This document shows, in pieces, positions 21,301-36,300 of a stretch of DNA of 64,000 nucleotides (within the stretch, counting starts at the first letter, position 1; each line of letters begins with the position of its first letter). Below the pieces are notes generated by a model. That model was not told where the DNA came from and made no database searches. It saw only the letters and a program-made list of their open reading frames with translations. Made by a program: the position numbers and the translations under genes. This DNA is from Synchiropus splendidus. Taxonomy: Eukaryota > Chordata > Actinopteri > Syngnathiformes > Callionymidae. The stretch covers positions 18,630,501 to 18,694,500 of the forward strand of contig NC_071342.1 of assembly GCF_027744825.2 (NCBI RefSeq), in the 5' to 3' direction.

Positions 21301-24300
21301 TTGATGAAAATCCTCGATGTATTCCTCTGCCATATTAAGAAACTAGATTGTATAGAGTAGATTGTATTTACGACAACATAACCGAAACATAACCAATTTA
21401 AGCATTTCTTAAAGTCGAATTGGTAAAGTCAAAATGACGTACGATGGATGCCTAGTAAGTCAGGGTTTCTGCGTCAGAGTTTGGGCATGCGCTAAACCTA
21501 GCGGTGTCAAATGTGTGTCAAAAGCTTGTTAACTATCGTGAATCTAATATTTGTGACGTGAGATTAGCACGTCTTTCATCAGGAAACAGAGCAGTAGTGA
21601 CGCGGGCGGAGATAAAAGGGGAGCGGTCTTAAATGGCAGGTTTAGTTTTCAAGTCATTTTTGGACAAGGCTCAAGTATTTGAGGTAACATCCACCAGCGT
21701 GTGGTGAGTCTTGTGGAGTATTTACGTGGTGAAAAAGCTACCATTCCCACCAAAGGTTCCCACTTTGGACCCCCGTTTGCAGAAGTTGTCGAATTCAAGC
21801 AGCGCCGACGCTTTATGAACAAACATTGCATTTGACACAGAACTGTGATGAACAATTTCTGTCTCTGTGAAACAGCACTAGTCTATACACCACTGGCTGT
21901 GCAGACATCACACGTGTCAACTGGACGCTCATCCTAATGTTCTAGGAGTGCGTCAAACAATAAGCAATAAAGCTGTACAGACATACGGTAACATGGTATT
22001 CAGTCCTTTTCATCTCCACCTCAGCTATTACAGGCTCTTTTTCATTCTGCCTAGACAACATTTATACTGTGACACTCAGTCCATTAAAAGCGAGAGAATG
22101 ATGTTTATATTTTTGAATGAACAAGCTGGTGTGGAAACTCAGGTTACAGGTACCATGTTGCACTGTCTTGTCTCAGATTCACTTCCTCATCCAGACGTGA
22201 GCATCCTTCTGTTCTCCATCCTTGCCATGCTGTTTTTTAGGGCCGGCATTTAAAATATTATTCTGTGGGCCACAGTGGGTTCCAATATCCCCCAGAAGAC
22301 CCAGAAAAAACAGTGAAAAATGTTGCATTCTATGTTATAATAAATAAATAAATAGGAAGTCACACTAGGTTTTAAGTGAGGGTAGCGCTGCCTTGAATGC
22401 AGCATGGATTTCAAAACATTTCTGATGTTGAAGAAATATGCAAACACGAAAAGTGATGCAAGAAATGATCTGACTGCCCTGGAGATTGACTTCAAATTAT
22501 CAGAAAGCTCACTCCTCATTCAAAGACGTGGAGCACCCTGGAGAGTGCGCACGTGACCTACGAGTCTTTGCTCACAAAATCTAGGTTGGCTTTAATTCCA
22601 CCGATTCACAAAACAGTAGCAAAGTGAGGGCTGTCCGCTGTGACACACACTGGAAGCTGGATTTAATTCACCTGAACCTGAGGAGAAGAGGAAAGTAATC
22701 CTCCTGGGTTAATGAAATAAAATAATTTAACTTCAGAGTATTTTATAATAAAAGAAAAAGGCTTCAAAGTGACTGGCAGGATATAGTTGTGGACTGCTGG
22801 TTTGATATTTTCAGCTTTTAGAATTGCTGCCCTATAGATGCATTTCTTTTCACCGCTCCTCAGCATCCTCAGTTTAATACGTGAAACATGCCAATCGACC
22901 GCACGACCTTCACCGGTGACATGAAAGCCGCCTGTTCCAGAATTTGCCTCACGCAACACACCAAGAACGTGGCGTGCTCCTGTGGCTGCCTCCCTTGATT
23001 CTGCTGCAGTGGAGCCTCATCTTTGAAGCCTGCCGGCGTCTGCTCCCTGGACGAGGAGATAAAGCCTCTCACAGACTTCTATCCAACACACTTCTCCAGT
23101 GTTTGTGCAGCTGGACAGCGATATACAGATGAGACAATGGAGTCAACTGTAGGTGCAGGAACAACACCAGAGATATATATTCGTGACAGGGTCAGTCCAT
23201 AACAAGCCCTTCTCTCGGCACAAAAGCTCCACAGTTCATGGGAAGACTGTTGTTGTGGGCTGGAAGTCTCTTCCCTCTGTTTATCAGTGAGTAATTGTTG
23301 CCCCGAACTGTGCCATTCAGCTGCTCACCACGATCCGGAGGATTACTTATTTAATGTTGGGGGGCCTGTCAGGGAACGATAGGGTCCCCCCAACAGCCCG
23401 TGCCTGCGTTTGAAGTGCTTTGTCTGCGCTGCTGGTGGCGGAGCAGAGGCGGGGTCACCATACATATTCATGGGGGGGAGGGTTAAGAGATTCTCGTTAT
23501 GTCTGAGTGATGGGGCACCGCTGGCCCACCCCCCCCAAAAACACACATGACACCAGGGGGGTCTGTGTTACGATACAACCATTCGTTTTTGTGGAAAATG
23601 TGTCATTCTGAGTGAATGCATGCGTAGTTTGTAGGGGCTTCCTGCGAGATGTCTTTCCTTAAATGTCTATCTGCTTTATTTTGATTTTTTTTTTCTTGGT
23701 TTACCTGAACTACACAATATCATCTGTCAAGTGAATCATGTGAAACATTTGCTGGTCTTCATTCAATAAATGGGCCCATAGAACAAGATATCATTGTGTA
23801 TAGATGACAATATATACAGAGAGAAAACACTGAGCAGCCCAGCCTACGTTGGCTATTGGGTCACTCTTCATTTATAGGTGTCATGAAAACATTTAATGTT
23901 ATGTCAATATTTTTTAGAGAGGTTACTGAACAAAAAAATCCATGCTACTGACAAGCATTTGTGTTGCTGCCAGAACTAGATGCATTCATGTTTTGTGTCA
24001 ATGCAAGATGGAAGAAGTCTCAAAGATGCTCAATACAGATAGAATTTCTTGTAAATGGAATAGAAATGAAATACAGTTTGCCCTGAGGACCTTTTTTTTT
24101 TCAGTTGAAGCTATGGCCGGCCATCTGCTCCCACAGTTATTTTTTATAGATTTTCTTGTTTGGGGTGAATCCCTCCAACTTATGTTGCGTGGTATTGCAT
24201 CACCATCACTTCCTCGGTTGCACGGCTTTTTCCTGCCGGTGCGCACCAGTTATCCTCTGTGAAGGAGGCTCTGTTTTCAACGGCGTTGGTTTGTCTGTCT

Positions 24301-27300
24301 GTGTTGGAAATAACTTGAAAAGTGATGGAGAGTTTTCAGGAAATGTGTGAAATGGGCCAAGGAACACATGATTTGTATCTGTGACTCAGTGTATGAACGA
24401 TATATGCAAAACTAATGCTTCTAACTGTAACTGTGGAGAGCTGGTCGCGTGGAGAAACACCACGTTTTTCAGAGGTTTCAGTACACTGCAACCCTGTAGC
24501 TTTGGTAGCCAATGGCACGAGAGCGGAACAAATGCTGAGTGTACATAATTCATCAAATGTAAATCAGCCTAATGAAAGCCAAAATGTGTGTTAATAATTT
24601 AAACGTATTCCTCCACCACTAACTTTGCTACCTCTCATCTCGCCGCGCATTCTTAAGCACCACTCTTGATTTTAATGTAGTCGTGGTGGCATCGTGCTGC
24701 AGGCCAACGTGCTGAAGCTGTTTGGGCGTCCACATGGCGAGTCTTACAGACCTGGAACATACGTGGCTGGTGGGTCATGGTGGAACCCGTGTTCCTGTTG
24801 AGTCAGTGAGGGTTGAGTCCCGCGAGGACGGAGCTGTAAGTTGAAGGCGTGTTGGCTTTCCTAGCAAGAGTGCATCCACATACACACACACCACTGTACA
24901 GACATTTCCTATGGGGGAGCTGTCTACCTCGGCGTCTGAATATTTTACCATAACAAAAGCATCTTAATATTTCATAACTCCTCTTCGTCTCTCATTCTTG
25001 TAAATTCGATTTCTCTTCACCCCTGCGATGCTTTCTTGTCGGGAGAGAAACCATCGCCATGGAGTGTAGGCTGCCCAAACGCGTCCCGCGGGACACGTCC
25101 GCAACGACTTTCCTCAATTCCCTCCTGGGTGTCATCTGCAACCTTTATTGCTGGCGACAGATTAAAAGAGTGGGGGGTTGGGTCGGGCAGGCAGGGGTGT
25201 GGAGCAGCCCCCTTTCATTTAAACAAGGATTTGGATCGCTCTGCTGGTTATTGTTCTCTCCACGCCATTTGTGTGGTGACAGGAGTGTGTGTTGTCTGTG
25301 TGCAGGCCCATATCACTCACTTTATCCGGTGGTGATGAGGCGGGACAGATCCCAGTGTCAGCACCACCAGTCAGGAATGATGAGTGTGTGAGAAACTCCC
25401 CTACTGTACGTTTGCTCTGTGCCTGACTCACTGATACGGTTACAGTGTGCACATCATAGCGGCTATCACCGGATCCCCTCTAGACCTGGAGTTCATAAAG
25501 ATTCGCTTCAAATCATGGAATAGCAAACAGTTTTCTTTCACATCACACTCATAACTCATTCATATATGGCTATTGTTCCTCTGTGTATACGTCGCACACC
25601 TCATCACCTTCCAATACCTCCCATAGACAAGTAACACCCGTACTTACGACCACGGCCAGCAGATGCTTATTTTTTTTATTCAACGTCTGGCACCGCAGCA
25701 CGTAGCAGCCTGGCATCGCGTACGACAGTTACGGCAGCACAGTATCCCGGCATCTCACTCTCACACAGCCATCTACCACTACAGTAGTAACTATAACCCT
25801 TGCGTCGGCTGTTTTGAATGACATTTGACTTACGACCAATCTGACTCCGGTTGGTCGGAACCGATCCGGTCGTAAGTCGGATGTTACTTGTAGTTATATT
25901 CCACACGCAGATTAACTGAAAAGTATTTTTCAACGGAAGCATTACCACCTGGATTCAGACATCTTTGGGAATATTTGTTGCTCTGTGTGGTGGAGAGAGT
26001 CCTGATACTGATCCGGGCTGTGGGACCGAGGCTAATACATCTTGGCAAATTTGACAAGTCTTGCTGACAAACTGATACTGCAATTCCTAATATTGTCTGA
26101 CATTAAACCGGTCTTTTTGAGCTAAAAAGGTTGCGGACCGATGCTTTACACGGACTGTGTGTGATATGCCGGCTGGAACACCACTGCCACCTGCTGTCCA
26201 GTGTGCTCATTGCTATCAACAATATTTGAAAAGAATCAAATGGTGACATTCAAGGATCAAATAATTCTTCTTTGGCCATTCAAATGTTATTTATGTAGCG
26301 TTGTGTCTGGCTGTGCTACAGCAACAACTTCCGTTCTTTTGTACTGTTGTGCTTGTTTGTTTCGATCAAACTAGCACTCACTCGCTTTGTGCCTGGAACC
26401 CCTGAAATACCAAAACCCGCCTGGGATTGGTCTCAGATGGTCCCATCTCTGGCTGGTGTTCAATATATAACCAAGACAAAGTGACATCGTCCATCTTATT
26501 TCAATTGTTGGCAGGCTCCTCGCTGTGCATAAGCACACCTGCTCAGTCACTGGAGCGTCGAGTAGTTGTCAGTGGTAGCAAGGCAGCCATTGCAGGTCCC
26601 TCGGGGACCATCAAGAGAACTTCTTTCTTAAATCTACGTGAGTACTGACAGGTTTTGGAAGAAGGTCCCAGAGTTGATGAAGATAGTTTGTCCAGGGTGA
26701 ATATGTGACCCTTTAGGCTGTATATTAGTGTCCCTCTTGTCACAGCGAATTGATTTTGACTGCTCAATAATTCACATTTATTTACTTCCAAAATCTCTAT
26801 TTTACACCTGAACTTTTTTCTGTTTTTTTTGTTTGTTTGTTTTCCATCGCTACTACTAACATTAATATACAACATCAAGATTCATTTTAAAAAAAATGTT
26901 TTTTTTTAAAAATGCTGTGTGAACCTGCTTAAATAAGTTAACTGTATTTTGTTAGACTTTTCTTTAATTTTTTATTTTCGCCAACTTACCTTATATCATA
27001 AGTATGTCCATCACTTCTCAGATGGGAGATACCATCAAAGAGTGTTGTTTGGTTTAGTTAACGCTGAGCTGACTTGCAGTGCTCGAGTTTTGTGTCCAGA
27101 ATACACAACATTTCAATGTAAGTGTTGAATGCAAGCTCAACTTGATCAAGCTAGTCGCTAGCATTCTATTGTTTCTGCTGTTTATGCAGCTCCAGACCGT
27201 CTTTCGTGACACTCCAAGAGGTGAATTAAACATCACTTTTTCTTCATTCATGACTTTTATAGACTAAAGTGGCTCACTCTGTTTTCAGAGGACACAGCGA

Positions 27301-30300
27301 TGGCGTGTGGAGTCCATTCGAGATTCCTTCAGTGAAACTATGATTTTGGTAACCACTGCTCCACCCTTCAGGAACCATGACTTAATGCCTGGCTCCTCAA
27401 CAAATGTGTGCAAAGGAACTGGTAATCGCAGGCTACTGCACACAGCAGCGATTTATTTGACCATTTTATTTCCATTCATTAATACCACAAGTTCACGGCA
27501 TTAATAGTCACTTCCCGTCACACACAAACTTTGTCTGCCTTTTCCACACTTTCTTTTCCCGCAATGCCTTGAGAGTTGCCGACAGAGTTGGACTGGAAAA
27601 AACCCGTCCTTAAATTCCCAGCGAAAGCTCAGGGTTCTGTCGCTCCCTGCATGGCAGTGAAACATCTGTCTTGGGTGGCTGTCAACTCATGACGTCAGCA
27701 GTGTTGACATTTCCATTACTGGCTGTGTCAGATGTTAGAAAAACACTCGGTTGAAATGTTAAAAATAGTAAATCTGGCTTTGGAATTGGGGCGACTGCAT
27801 GATGAGAGCAGACTCACTGTAAAGTAGTTGCTTTGTTAACCTGCTTTAAGTCCATTTAAAATTCAAAGGGAAAATGTAGAAATCCCCAGAGAAAGATTTT
27901 TGTTCCCTCAACGAAGGCTGGAAGTATAGATGGGTTTATTTGCAGGCTTCCAGTGATTGTTAGCTTTGTTGACCTTGGCTCGACAATAACGGCAAACCAG
28001 TCCATGAAGGGGTGATGGATTGTAAATACTACAAGTGCTGTTACTTTATATTCAAACACAATACGCCCACTTACCTCTGGACAATGTCAGGAATCCATGC
28101 AGCGCGTGATAACATTGTTGAACAACTGTACATTCATACATTATTACTTGTGTGGCTCTGATCCACGTTTGAGAACATTTTTATTTTCTTTTGACATATA
28201 TTTTCATTTTAACTAAGTGATATATTTCATTTGTGGTGTGCAATTTGCATGTCAACATCAGTTTTGCTTTTTGTATTGCTTCATGAATGGGGTGGTTTCT
28301 TGTTTATAAGCTGTTTAAGTTACCTATAAAGCAATTTCTCTTTGTTCTAAATAACATTAGAATCCGTCCTTCAACAGTGCGTGAACCTCATCTGTCTCCT
28401 CACACTTATACGAGTCAAATGAAATGATGCAAAAGCAATTTATCAAAGTGCGTTTCCCTTCTGTGGCCCAGCAAAACATGACAGATGTCGGTCAGATGTC
28501 CCAATTTGACATTGTAAAATCCTCACGTCCTTGACACGACACATCCAGTGATCATTTAAATGAAGATTCCATTCTGTTTATGGGATATAATTAGTCATAT
28601 TTATTCAGTTGTGTACATGAGTGAAGCCTCTTCATGCCCTCATTCAGCCATGATCCTCCTTGGTGGTTTGTCCTCTCCTTCTTTGGCCCAGTACTTCCAC
28701 AATTCTTTGTCCAACATTGATGCTTCTCCTCTGTATGAGTCCAAGCTGTCCTCCCGAACATTGCTGCCAAACTTCCCTACATGATCTGTCCTTCACATAC
28801 AGCTGAGCACCTTCAACTTTTTGCTTCTTGTCTTTGGATGAGAGCAACTGTCTGTAACCCATGCATCATGGCAGGTTGTCTTCTCTCTTATGGAGCTTCC
28901 TGTTCTCCCCTGCTCCTCCTCTCTAAGAGAGGAATAGTTGTACTTTTCCTCCCTGTTTCTCGAACATCTAACTGTCATGGTAAAGTAGCTGACAGGGTGT
29001 TTTATGTTTGCAGACCAAGGCTTGTGTATTCAAAGTATTACTCAGCATAAATCTCCAGAAGCAACCTGCAGTCTTATTATTATTAAAATACACAGAGGTC
29101 ATCTGAAGTCGTGTCTCCGTGCGGCTCAAGTGCAAATGCTGACAACGTGATGGGGGTAGTATTTCCGGCGCTCTTCAACAGGAAATGAAGTTTTAAGGTT
29201 TCAGATGGATGTGCAGAAACGTGTGCTGAGAGCTGAACTCCACACACACACACACACACAAACCGGCTAACCTTGAAACTTCATGACTGCAGCACAAGAA
29301 GAAAACACAAGCGTTTTTGCAAGGTTTCCAGATGGCCTTTGTTTTTTTTGGGTTCTGGACGTGTGATGTCACACACTGATCTGATGGAACTCACCGCCAC
29401 TGTAGTCCGGTTCACCCAGAGATGAGTCACCGTCCTGCTGAGTGTCAGCGGAGCTACCACAGAGACATCTACCACGTCCTCGTGCCCACATTCTTTCCAT
29501 GCTGTTGTTTTTTTGGAAAGAATAGTTTCAAGAACATGTTGCATTTTAATTGCATTGTTTTTATGGCAATCATTCGCAAAAAGGAACCATGCTGATTTAA
29601 AAAGAAAAACACTGCACATCTAAAAATAACATGGGCTTCGACTGTTATTTCGACACAATATTTAACCTCGGCACGTCATCGGTTCTCATCGACTCTTCTG
29701 AGTAAAGGCAATACTGCCGTTTAAATGAAAGGAAATAGGATTTATTGGACCAGTTCTTGGTTCACAGTATGAATACAAACAAACTTTATTATGAGGAAAT
29801 GACACAAAAAGTTACTCCTTTTATACTTTGATTTTAGTATGAGCATCATCTTCACTACCTTGGGAACCATGACGTCAAGAAGAAATTCATGATATATGAC
29901 GCAAAAATTCATCGACTTTATTATCAGTCTGGTCGCAATATTTGCTTGGTATATTGCCGTCTTGCATCTGGGCGACCTGTGCCATTCGATGGTGAGCTGG
30001 TGAGGTCTTTCACTGTGACTTTATTGCCCCTTAGTGTCTGGGAGTGGAACATCCCACCTCTTGCGGTTACCTTTGAAATCCTCCGACTGATGTACAGATG
30101 AGACTTAATAAAACATAAAGATGTTGCAGTCTAAACTGCAGTGTGAAAAGCACTTGTCAAATCCTGTAAAATCCACTGCAGCAGAACCAGCTGATCAATA
30201 AAGAAGAGCAACATGTCTCTAGTGAGAGCTCCTGCTGCTATTTCTGGGCCTTTAGTAGTGTCTTATTTTAGCTTCGCCGACTTACCATTTACTGCAGAGC

Positions 30301-33300
30301 AGAAAGAGCGCTGATTCTCTTGTGTGTGTGTGTGTGTGTGTGTGGATCCTGTACGTGCTCCTGTGAAAAAGCCCCATCATCTGTGTGTTGCTCCTGGATG
30401 CGAAATAATCTGCTGGTTTGAGAATAAAATTAAGATCCTGCTGAGTGTTTGCTGGATTAACATGTCTGTGACGGGGTATTCTTTTTTCTTTTTTATCACG
30501 GATCTGAAGATGTTAGTGCAGCCATGATAACAGCTGCTTACATAACGCCTGTCAGATGAATACACATTAAGAAAGTGATGTGTAAATCTTGGTAATCCTG
30601 GTTGCTGCCATCACTTGCTGCAGAGAGCCACAGCCTTAATGTGTTCCACTGCTGGATGATCTGTCTCCTGTCAAACGTTTGAGCGACGGAGCTGGACTCC
30701 TCACCACCTCGACGACACAGCCGTGCCTTCCCTCATCTTAAAAAAGCATGTGTAGCCAAGCAGGAATCATTCTGGACATCACATCTGAACGTCAGTACAT
30801 CTGAAGCGGAAGTGCATTTTTATCAATACCCTTTCAGAAAGCCACTTAGAGCCCCTGCTCCCTCCTGCTGATTAAGACGGACTATATTTAGAATTTAGTC
30901 TTGTTGTGCGGTTCTGCTTCATGTTTCTCTCTGACAGGCTCTCAGTCTTTATCTCGGCTGATAACAACAAAAAGAAGGGACAGAACTGTGACAGAAGCCA
31001 GATGAATCCCTGTCCAGTAAAAACAATGCTCTTCTCTTGCAGTGGCCCATGCAAAGGACACGCACCACCATGCCACCGAGAAGCCCCTGATTCAGTGCTA
31101 CAAGTGTGGGCAGCCATGTAAGGGCGAGGTGCTGCGGGTGCAGAGCAAGCACTTCCATCTCAAGTGCTTCACCTGTAAAGGTAAAGTTTCACGACATGTC
31201 ACTCTCGGAGCAGAGAATCTTTTGAGACTGGAATATGACCATGAAATCAAGTGTCAGTCACGAATAATGGTTTTAGATTTTAGGCAATGTTTGTTCAAGA
31301 CAGCTCAATAAGTTAAAATCAGAGTGTATACTATGGATCTTCATCCATCCAGCTTCTTCTTCTGCCGCTTATCCGGGGTCGGGTTGTGGAGGCAGCATTC
31401 GGAGCAGGGAAGCCCAAACTTCCCGATCCGCACAAACCTCCTCCAGCTCCTCCCGGGGGATCCCGAGGTGTTCCCAGGCCAGACCGGAGACATCATCTCT
31501 CCAGCGAGTCCTGGGTCTTCCCCGGGGTCTCCTCCCGGTAGGACATGCCCGGAACACCTCCCCAGGGAGGCGTCCAGGAGGCATCCGGATCAGATGCCCG
31601 AGCCACCTCAGCTGGTTCCTCTGGATGTGGAGGAGCAGCGGCTCGGATGACCGAACTCCTCACCCTATCTCTAAGGGTGCGTCCAGCCACCCTGCGGAGG
31701 AAACTCATTTCAGCCGCTTGTATCCGCGATCTCATCCTTTCGGTCATGACCCAAAGCTGGTGACCATAGGTGAGGGTGGGAACGTAGATCGCTCTGTAAA
31801 TCCAGAGCTTCATCTTGTGACTCAGCTCCCTCTTCACCACGACGGTCCGATACAGCGACCGCATCACTGCTGCCGCTGCACCAACCCGTCTATCAATCTC
31901 ACGCTCCCCTTTTCCCTCACTACGGATGAGATTCATTTTTAGGTGAAGTATTTTGTAACCTTGGCTTAAAGAGGCCTTTTAAATGAAGGTTATTGGAGAG
32001 GGAGTTAGTCAAAGAGCCTGTAGCCTGTGAACACAAATGTTACATTATTGGTCTTTGACTCACTCAGTGGCAGGAAGCCTGTGACATGATGCTGAACAAA
32101 TCTTGGATTGGAGTTTCGATGATGTCAGTGAAGAGGCTATTCGCTAAAATAAATATCATGTGAAAATAAGTTGAAATAAGAAAGGAAGATGTGACTTTAA
32201 TTTTACATTGATTTCAAATCGTTTCTATGACGCACAATTTTATTGAAAATGAAAGTGTAGAAAAGCAAAAGCTCAACCTAGATATTCTTTAGAAAAGTGT
32301 CCATCTCCATTTCCGGCTAATACGACGACCCACATTCCACATTCAAATGGTGGCTTCAAACAAGGAAGACAAATGTGTTTATTAAACATATCCTTGGGTT
32401 TAAATATAGCACTCCCCTTGAGATGGAAGAAAGAGAAAGAAGGGCGCAAGAAAGAAACCGTGATATTTGCACTGACTAGAGGTCGACAGACTCTGGAGTC
32501 CTGGATCTTCTGAGGGAAAGCAGTGCCATGTCAGCAGAACCTCCTTCAGCTGAATCGTGTTTCATTTCATTATCTCATCCTCTGAAAATGTCAGACCACT
32601 CCGACATCGCAAAGCTTACTTTTATCAGTGAGTACAGCTAAATTTATCCTCGCTACCTCACTTTCATTTGTCGACATCAGCTATTTTTCCACGGAGAAAT
32701 GCATGCATCTCATAGTAAAACTGGTTGCTGTTCTAAAACGTTGTGGTAAAAGAGTGTTGTCTTGTGTTCCTGGAGCAACTGTCATCTCTGACTAACAATC
32801 CATGAGTCACTCTCATACCTCAATTATAGCTGTGTTTGTGACAAGTCAGAGGGCCAATCCGTCTGCCTTCATCCTCATGACCGATAGATTCCTGTCGGTC
32901 CACGATGATCACATCTGAGACGCCCACGAATGACCAAACGGTTTCACTCCTGCTGGCTAAACCTCTCATGATGAGGGCTTTTGTCGATAATCTCTGACTG
33001 TAGCTCTGTCACAGGGTGAGCTAGGTTCAGTGCCGGCCCGTAATACGGCATGCAAAGGCAGAGATTACCGGCTAATTCTGTCTCGTCCAAGTGGATGTTC
33101 ATGCCTTCACAGACAGAGTGGTAATAGACACGTATTTGGACAGTCACATGCTCCTGAGGCTCTTGCCTTCACAGCCAAAAGACATTAGGTTTACCCCAGA
33201 GTGGACAGCTTAAGGAGCAAAGTCATGGTGACCTGATCGATGGCACAGGACAGGTTGAGGAAAAACTCACTCAGAATTTCGCATTTTTTTATTATTATTA

Positions 33301-36300
33301 ATATTTACTGCTTCTGAATGTGACTAGGAGAAAACAAGTGAGAAAAAGCAGGATTTAGAGACAGATTTATGGAGGAAAAGTGTTAAGACGAGAGCATACA
33401 GAGACAGAGACCAAACTAAATACAGTTTGTTCCAAAGGAATTATTTCAGATCTTGAATTCTTTTGGAAAAAATACTCAGTTTCCCTCATTAGTTTCGGTC
33501 TCTATTCTCTGGTCTGAACGCAGTTTTGATAACAACACTAGAGGTGAAAAATTCACAAGTTGCTACAAAGAGAGTGAAAAGCAAACACACAACCAGAAAC
33601 AAGAAAAGGAGCAAACAGTTAGGTTAGAAAGCCTTACTTTAAAAATGGTAAAACCTATTGGTGTCGCAGGACTCTAGGGCCCGTCCCAGGAGAGAGGTCG
33701 GGTACAACATGACCAGAAGTCAGAGCCTGTAGCAGGCCACACATGGATGTAGACACAGTTTAGTTATCAATTCACCTCTGTAGGTTTTAGGATTGGGGGA
33801 GGAAATCTGAGCGCATGGGTTGAGCCCATGCAAGCATAGAGAGCGTATGCAGTCTTCAATAATCAGGAAAAAAAGACAAAGAATGTTCAATGGACATGAG
33901 GAAGTCGGCAATAAAAGGATGCCTTACAGTATATTAAAGGCAGCACCTGAGCACCGGTGCTATCGTCCCTACACCTCGGTACCAATGAGATTCTTCAGTC
34001 ACAAAGATATTTTTGCTGCTTATTCCCTAATCCCTTTATGTGGTTGTAGGTAGTGGGAGAGCTACTTGGACTGAGAGGTGGGGGGTCAACGTAGACAGGT
34101 CAGAAGTCCATCACAGGACACAGAGTCATACATGCCTATACCTTTCAAACCCTCCCTATTTGTAGTTAACAGTGCCCCCTACTGGCACACTTTATCCCAA
34201 GAATCCAGATCACACGACTATCCAAACACTCAATATGAATCTGTTTGTATAAATGCATCCTTCCCTGAGCCTTTCTCTGTTGGGAATTTAAGTGGTATGA
34301 GAAGCACTATACAAACAAAGTTTCTTTGAAAGGGAGAGTCATGAATTTCATTGTATTGATCACTAGTTTCACCAAATAGCAGTGACTTGTTTACAGAAAA
34401 CCCCAAATAATTCCCATGAATTATTGATTTGGACGCCATGATCGGTTTGACTGCGCGTCGGCTCAACACTACTGCGAGGGTCTTCTCCCACGTCTTTTAG
34501 TTTACAAGCTAATCCCATCATCCCTGAGCCCTAATGCCATTAAATCTCATTCTCTGCTGCACTGGCTGCCATTCATCCCCAGGATTTAGCTCATTGCATA
34601 AGAACGATGAGGTATCAAAACATCAATGTACGTCCCCACACTCTTGACCTGATTCGACGGTGGGCTGAACTAAAGCATGTACAGTATGAAGATATCACAC
34701 CAATGAAAAACCTTGTGTGCCAAATACTAGACACAGTGGCTCATGGTGTGACATGGAACGGTGTATGAGAAGAATGACAGGGGTCTGCAGAATGACAACA
34801 TGGAATCTCTGCACACAGATCTGCATTCAGCTGCCCCTTTTGTTTGTCCACTGAAGCACATTCCTGACGACAATACAGCTACGCTCACATGTTGGTTACG
34901 CTGGCATGAGGGAAACAAGTCGCAACACTTGAGGGCCAAAGACAGAGCATCCTTGTTGTAGTGAGGTGGGCTCTTGTATTGCACGTTCTGCTGATTCGAT
35001 CTATTGAATTCTACTCTTCATCGCCAACATTCATGGTCCAACACTGTGCAAAAAAATCACCCCGGCTAGTCCACATGAGCTGATGCAGTCATTTGCTGTC
35101 CTTTCGAGTCACTCCCAAAGACAATTTGCTTATCTTTGAAGTTTCTACTACGCAATCCACCTGGTCTACACCCTCTTCTTCGCCTTCCTTGATCTTTAAC
35201 CATTACGCTGAATGACTCTGCTCACTAATGTGGACCGATGCTCTTACTGTATGTTCAAAACAAACACAATTTTAGTGACAAAAGTGAGCAATTTACATGT
35301 AAAGTTGGAATTTATAAGTTTCTGTTTAAATGAAGGAACAGGAGTAATGTTGGGAGCTGAACAATATCGCCTCGACAATATAGCTTCGATACTCAGAAAG
35401 ACCTTATCGATTTTACGAAGTGCAGCGTTACATTTTTCTCTTTGTGTTTTGTACAGTGTGCGGCTGTGACCTGGCTCAGGGGGGCTTCTTCATGAAGAAT
35501 GGAGAGTATCTGTGCACGCTGGACTACCAACGAATGCACGGCACGCGCTGCAATGGGTGTGGGGACTTTGTGGAAGGGGAAGTGGTTACTGCCCTGGGCA
35601 AGACGTATCACCCTGCCTGCTTCGTCTGCACCATCTGCAAGTAAGAATTTCAACCACGCTCGCTCACTGGATTCCACCTCCGTTGGCTACCGTTCAGCAA
35701 ACCGAAGAAAAATGTTCTGAGAATGTCAAAGCCTGCAAACTGAGGTTGCTGATGGAGGGAGCAGGAACAAAAGAGCAAAGTGGGAATGTTCAATTGTAAT
35801 CCCAAGACTCACAAGAAAACAGACCAGGAAGCTTCTTATCTCTGCCTCTTGTCATAACCCACCTTATCGTATTAACTCAGCATCAACAAAATGACCAGAA
35901 ACTGTATTTCCCATGACTAAATAATGATCGATTATTCTTCCCTGCACACTCAAAAATAAAGCTCATAAGCTCGGCCCCTGCATCATGTCCCGTCAATTCT
36001 CCGCCGTAGACTTGCCACTTGAATGCTGTTGTGCCTCAATTGATCCCCTCTTTTTCCAGACGACCGTTCCCTGCCGGGGATAGGGTGACCTTCAACGGGA
36101 AGGATTGTTTGTGCCAGTATTGTGTGGAACCGATGTCTCCAGGACCCAAGGACATCCTGGGCTCCAGCAGTAAGTTGTCAGGTTGATCCATTCAGGATGC
36201 TGTTTTAGCACTGTAGGTCAGCTGCTGTCAGAAATGAGTCAGATCTCTCTTCTAATGTGATATTAAATGTTGTTTCACTTCACTTTTAAATAGAATCTGG

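Larger units (their letters stand above)
18715..31042 (+). other. long ABLIM1 intron before the LIM exons
   Basis: A 12.3-kb stretch without an exon I can support. It holds a 265-bp inverted-repeat element at 25627-25891, a decayed minus-strand LINE-like segment near 28644-28980, short CA/GT repeats (29241-29260, 30321-30343) and ordinary AT-rich intronic DNA. Many short reading frames occur, but none resembles a known protein. Confidence 0.6.

Noticed and set aside
31493..31936. 147-codon frame as a possible host gene
   Set aside because: It is the reverse-transcriptase remnant of a LINE copy.
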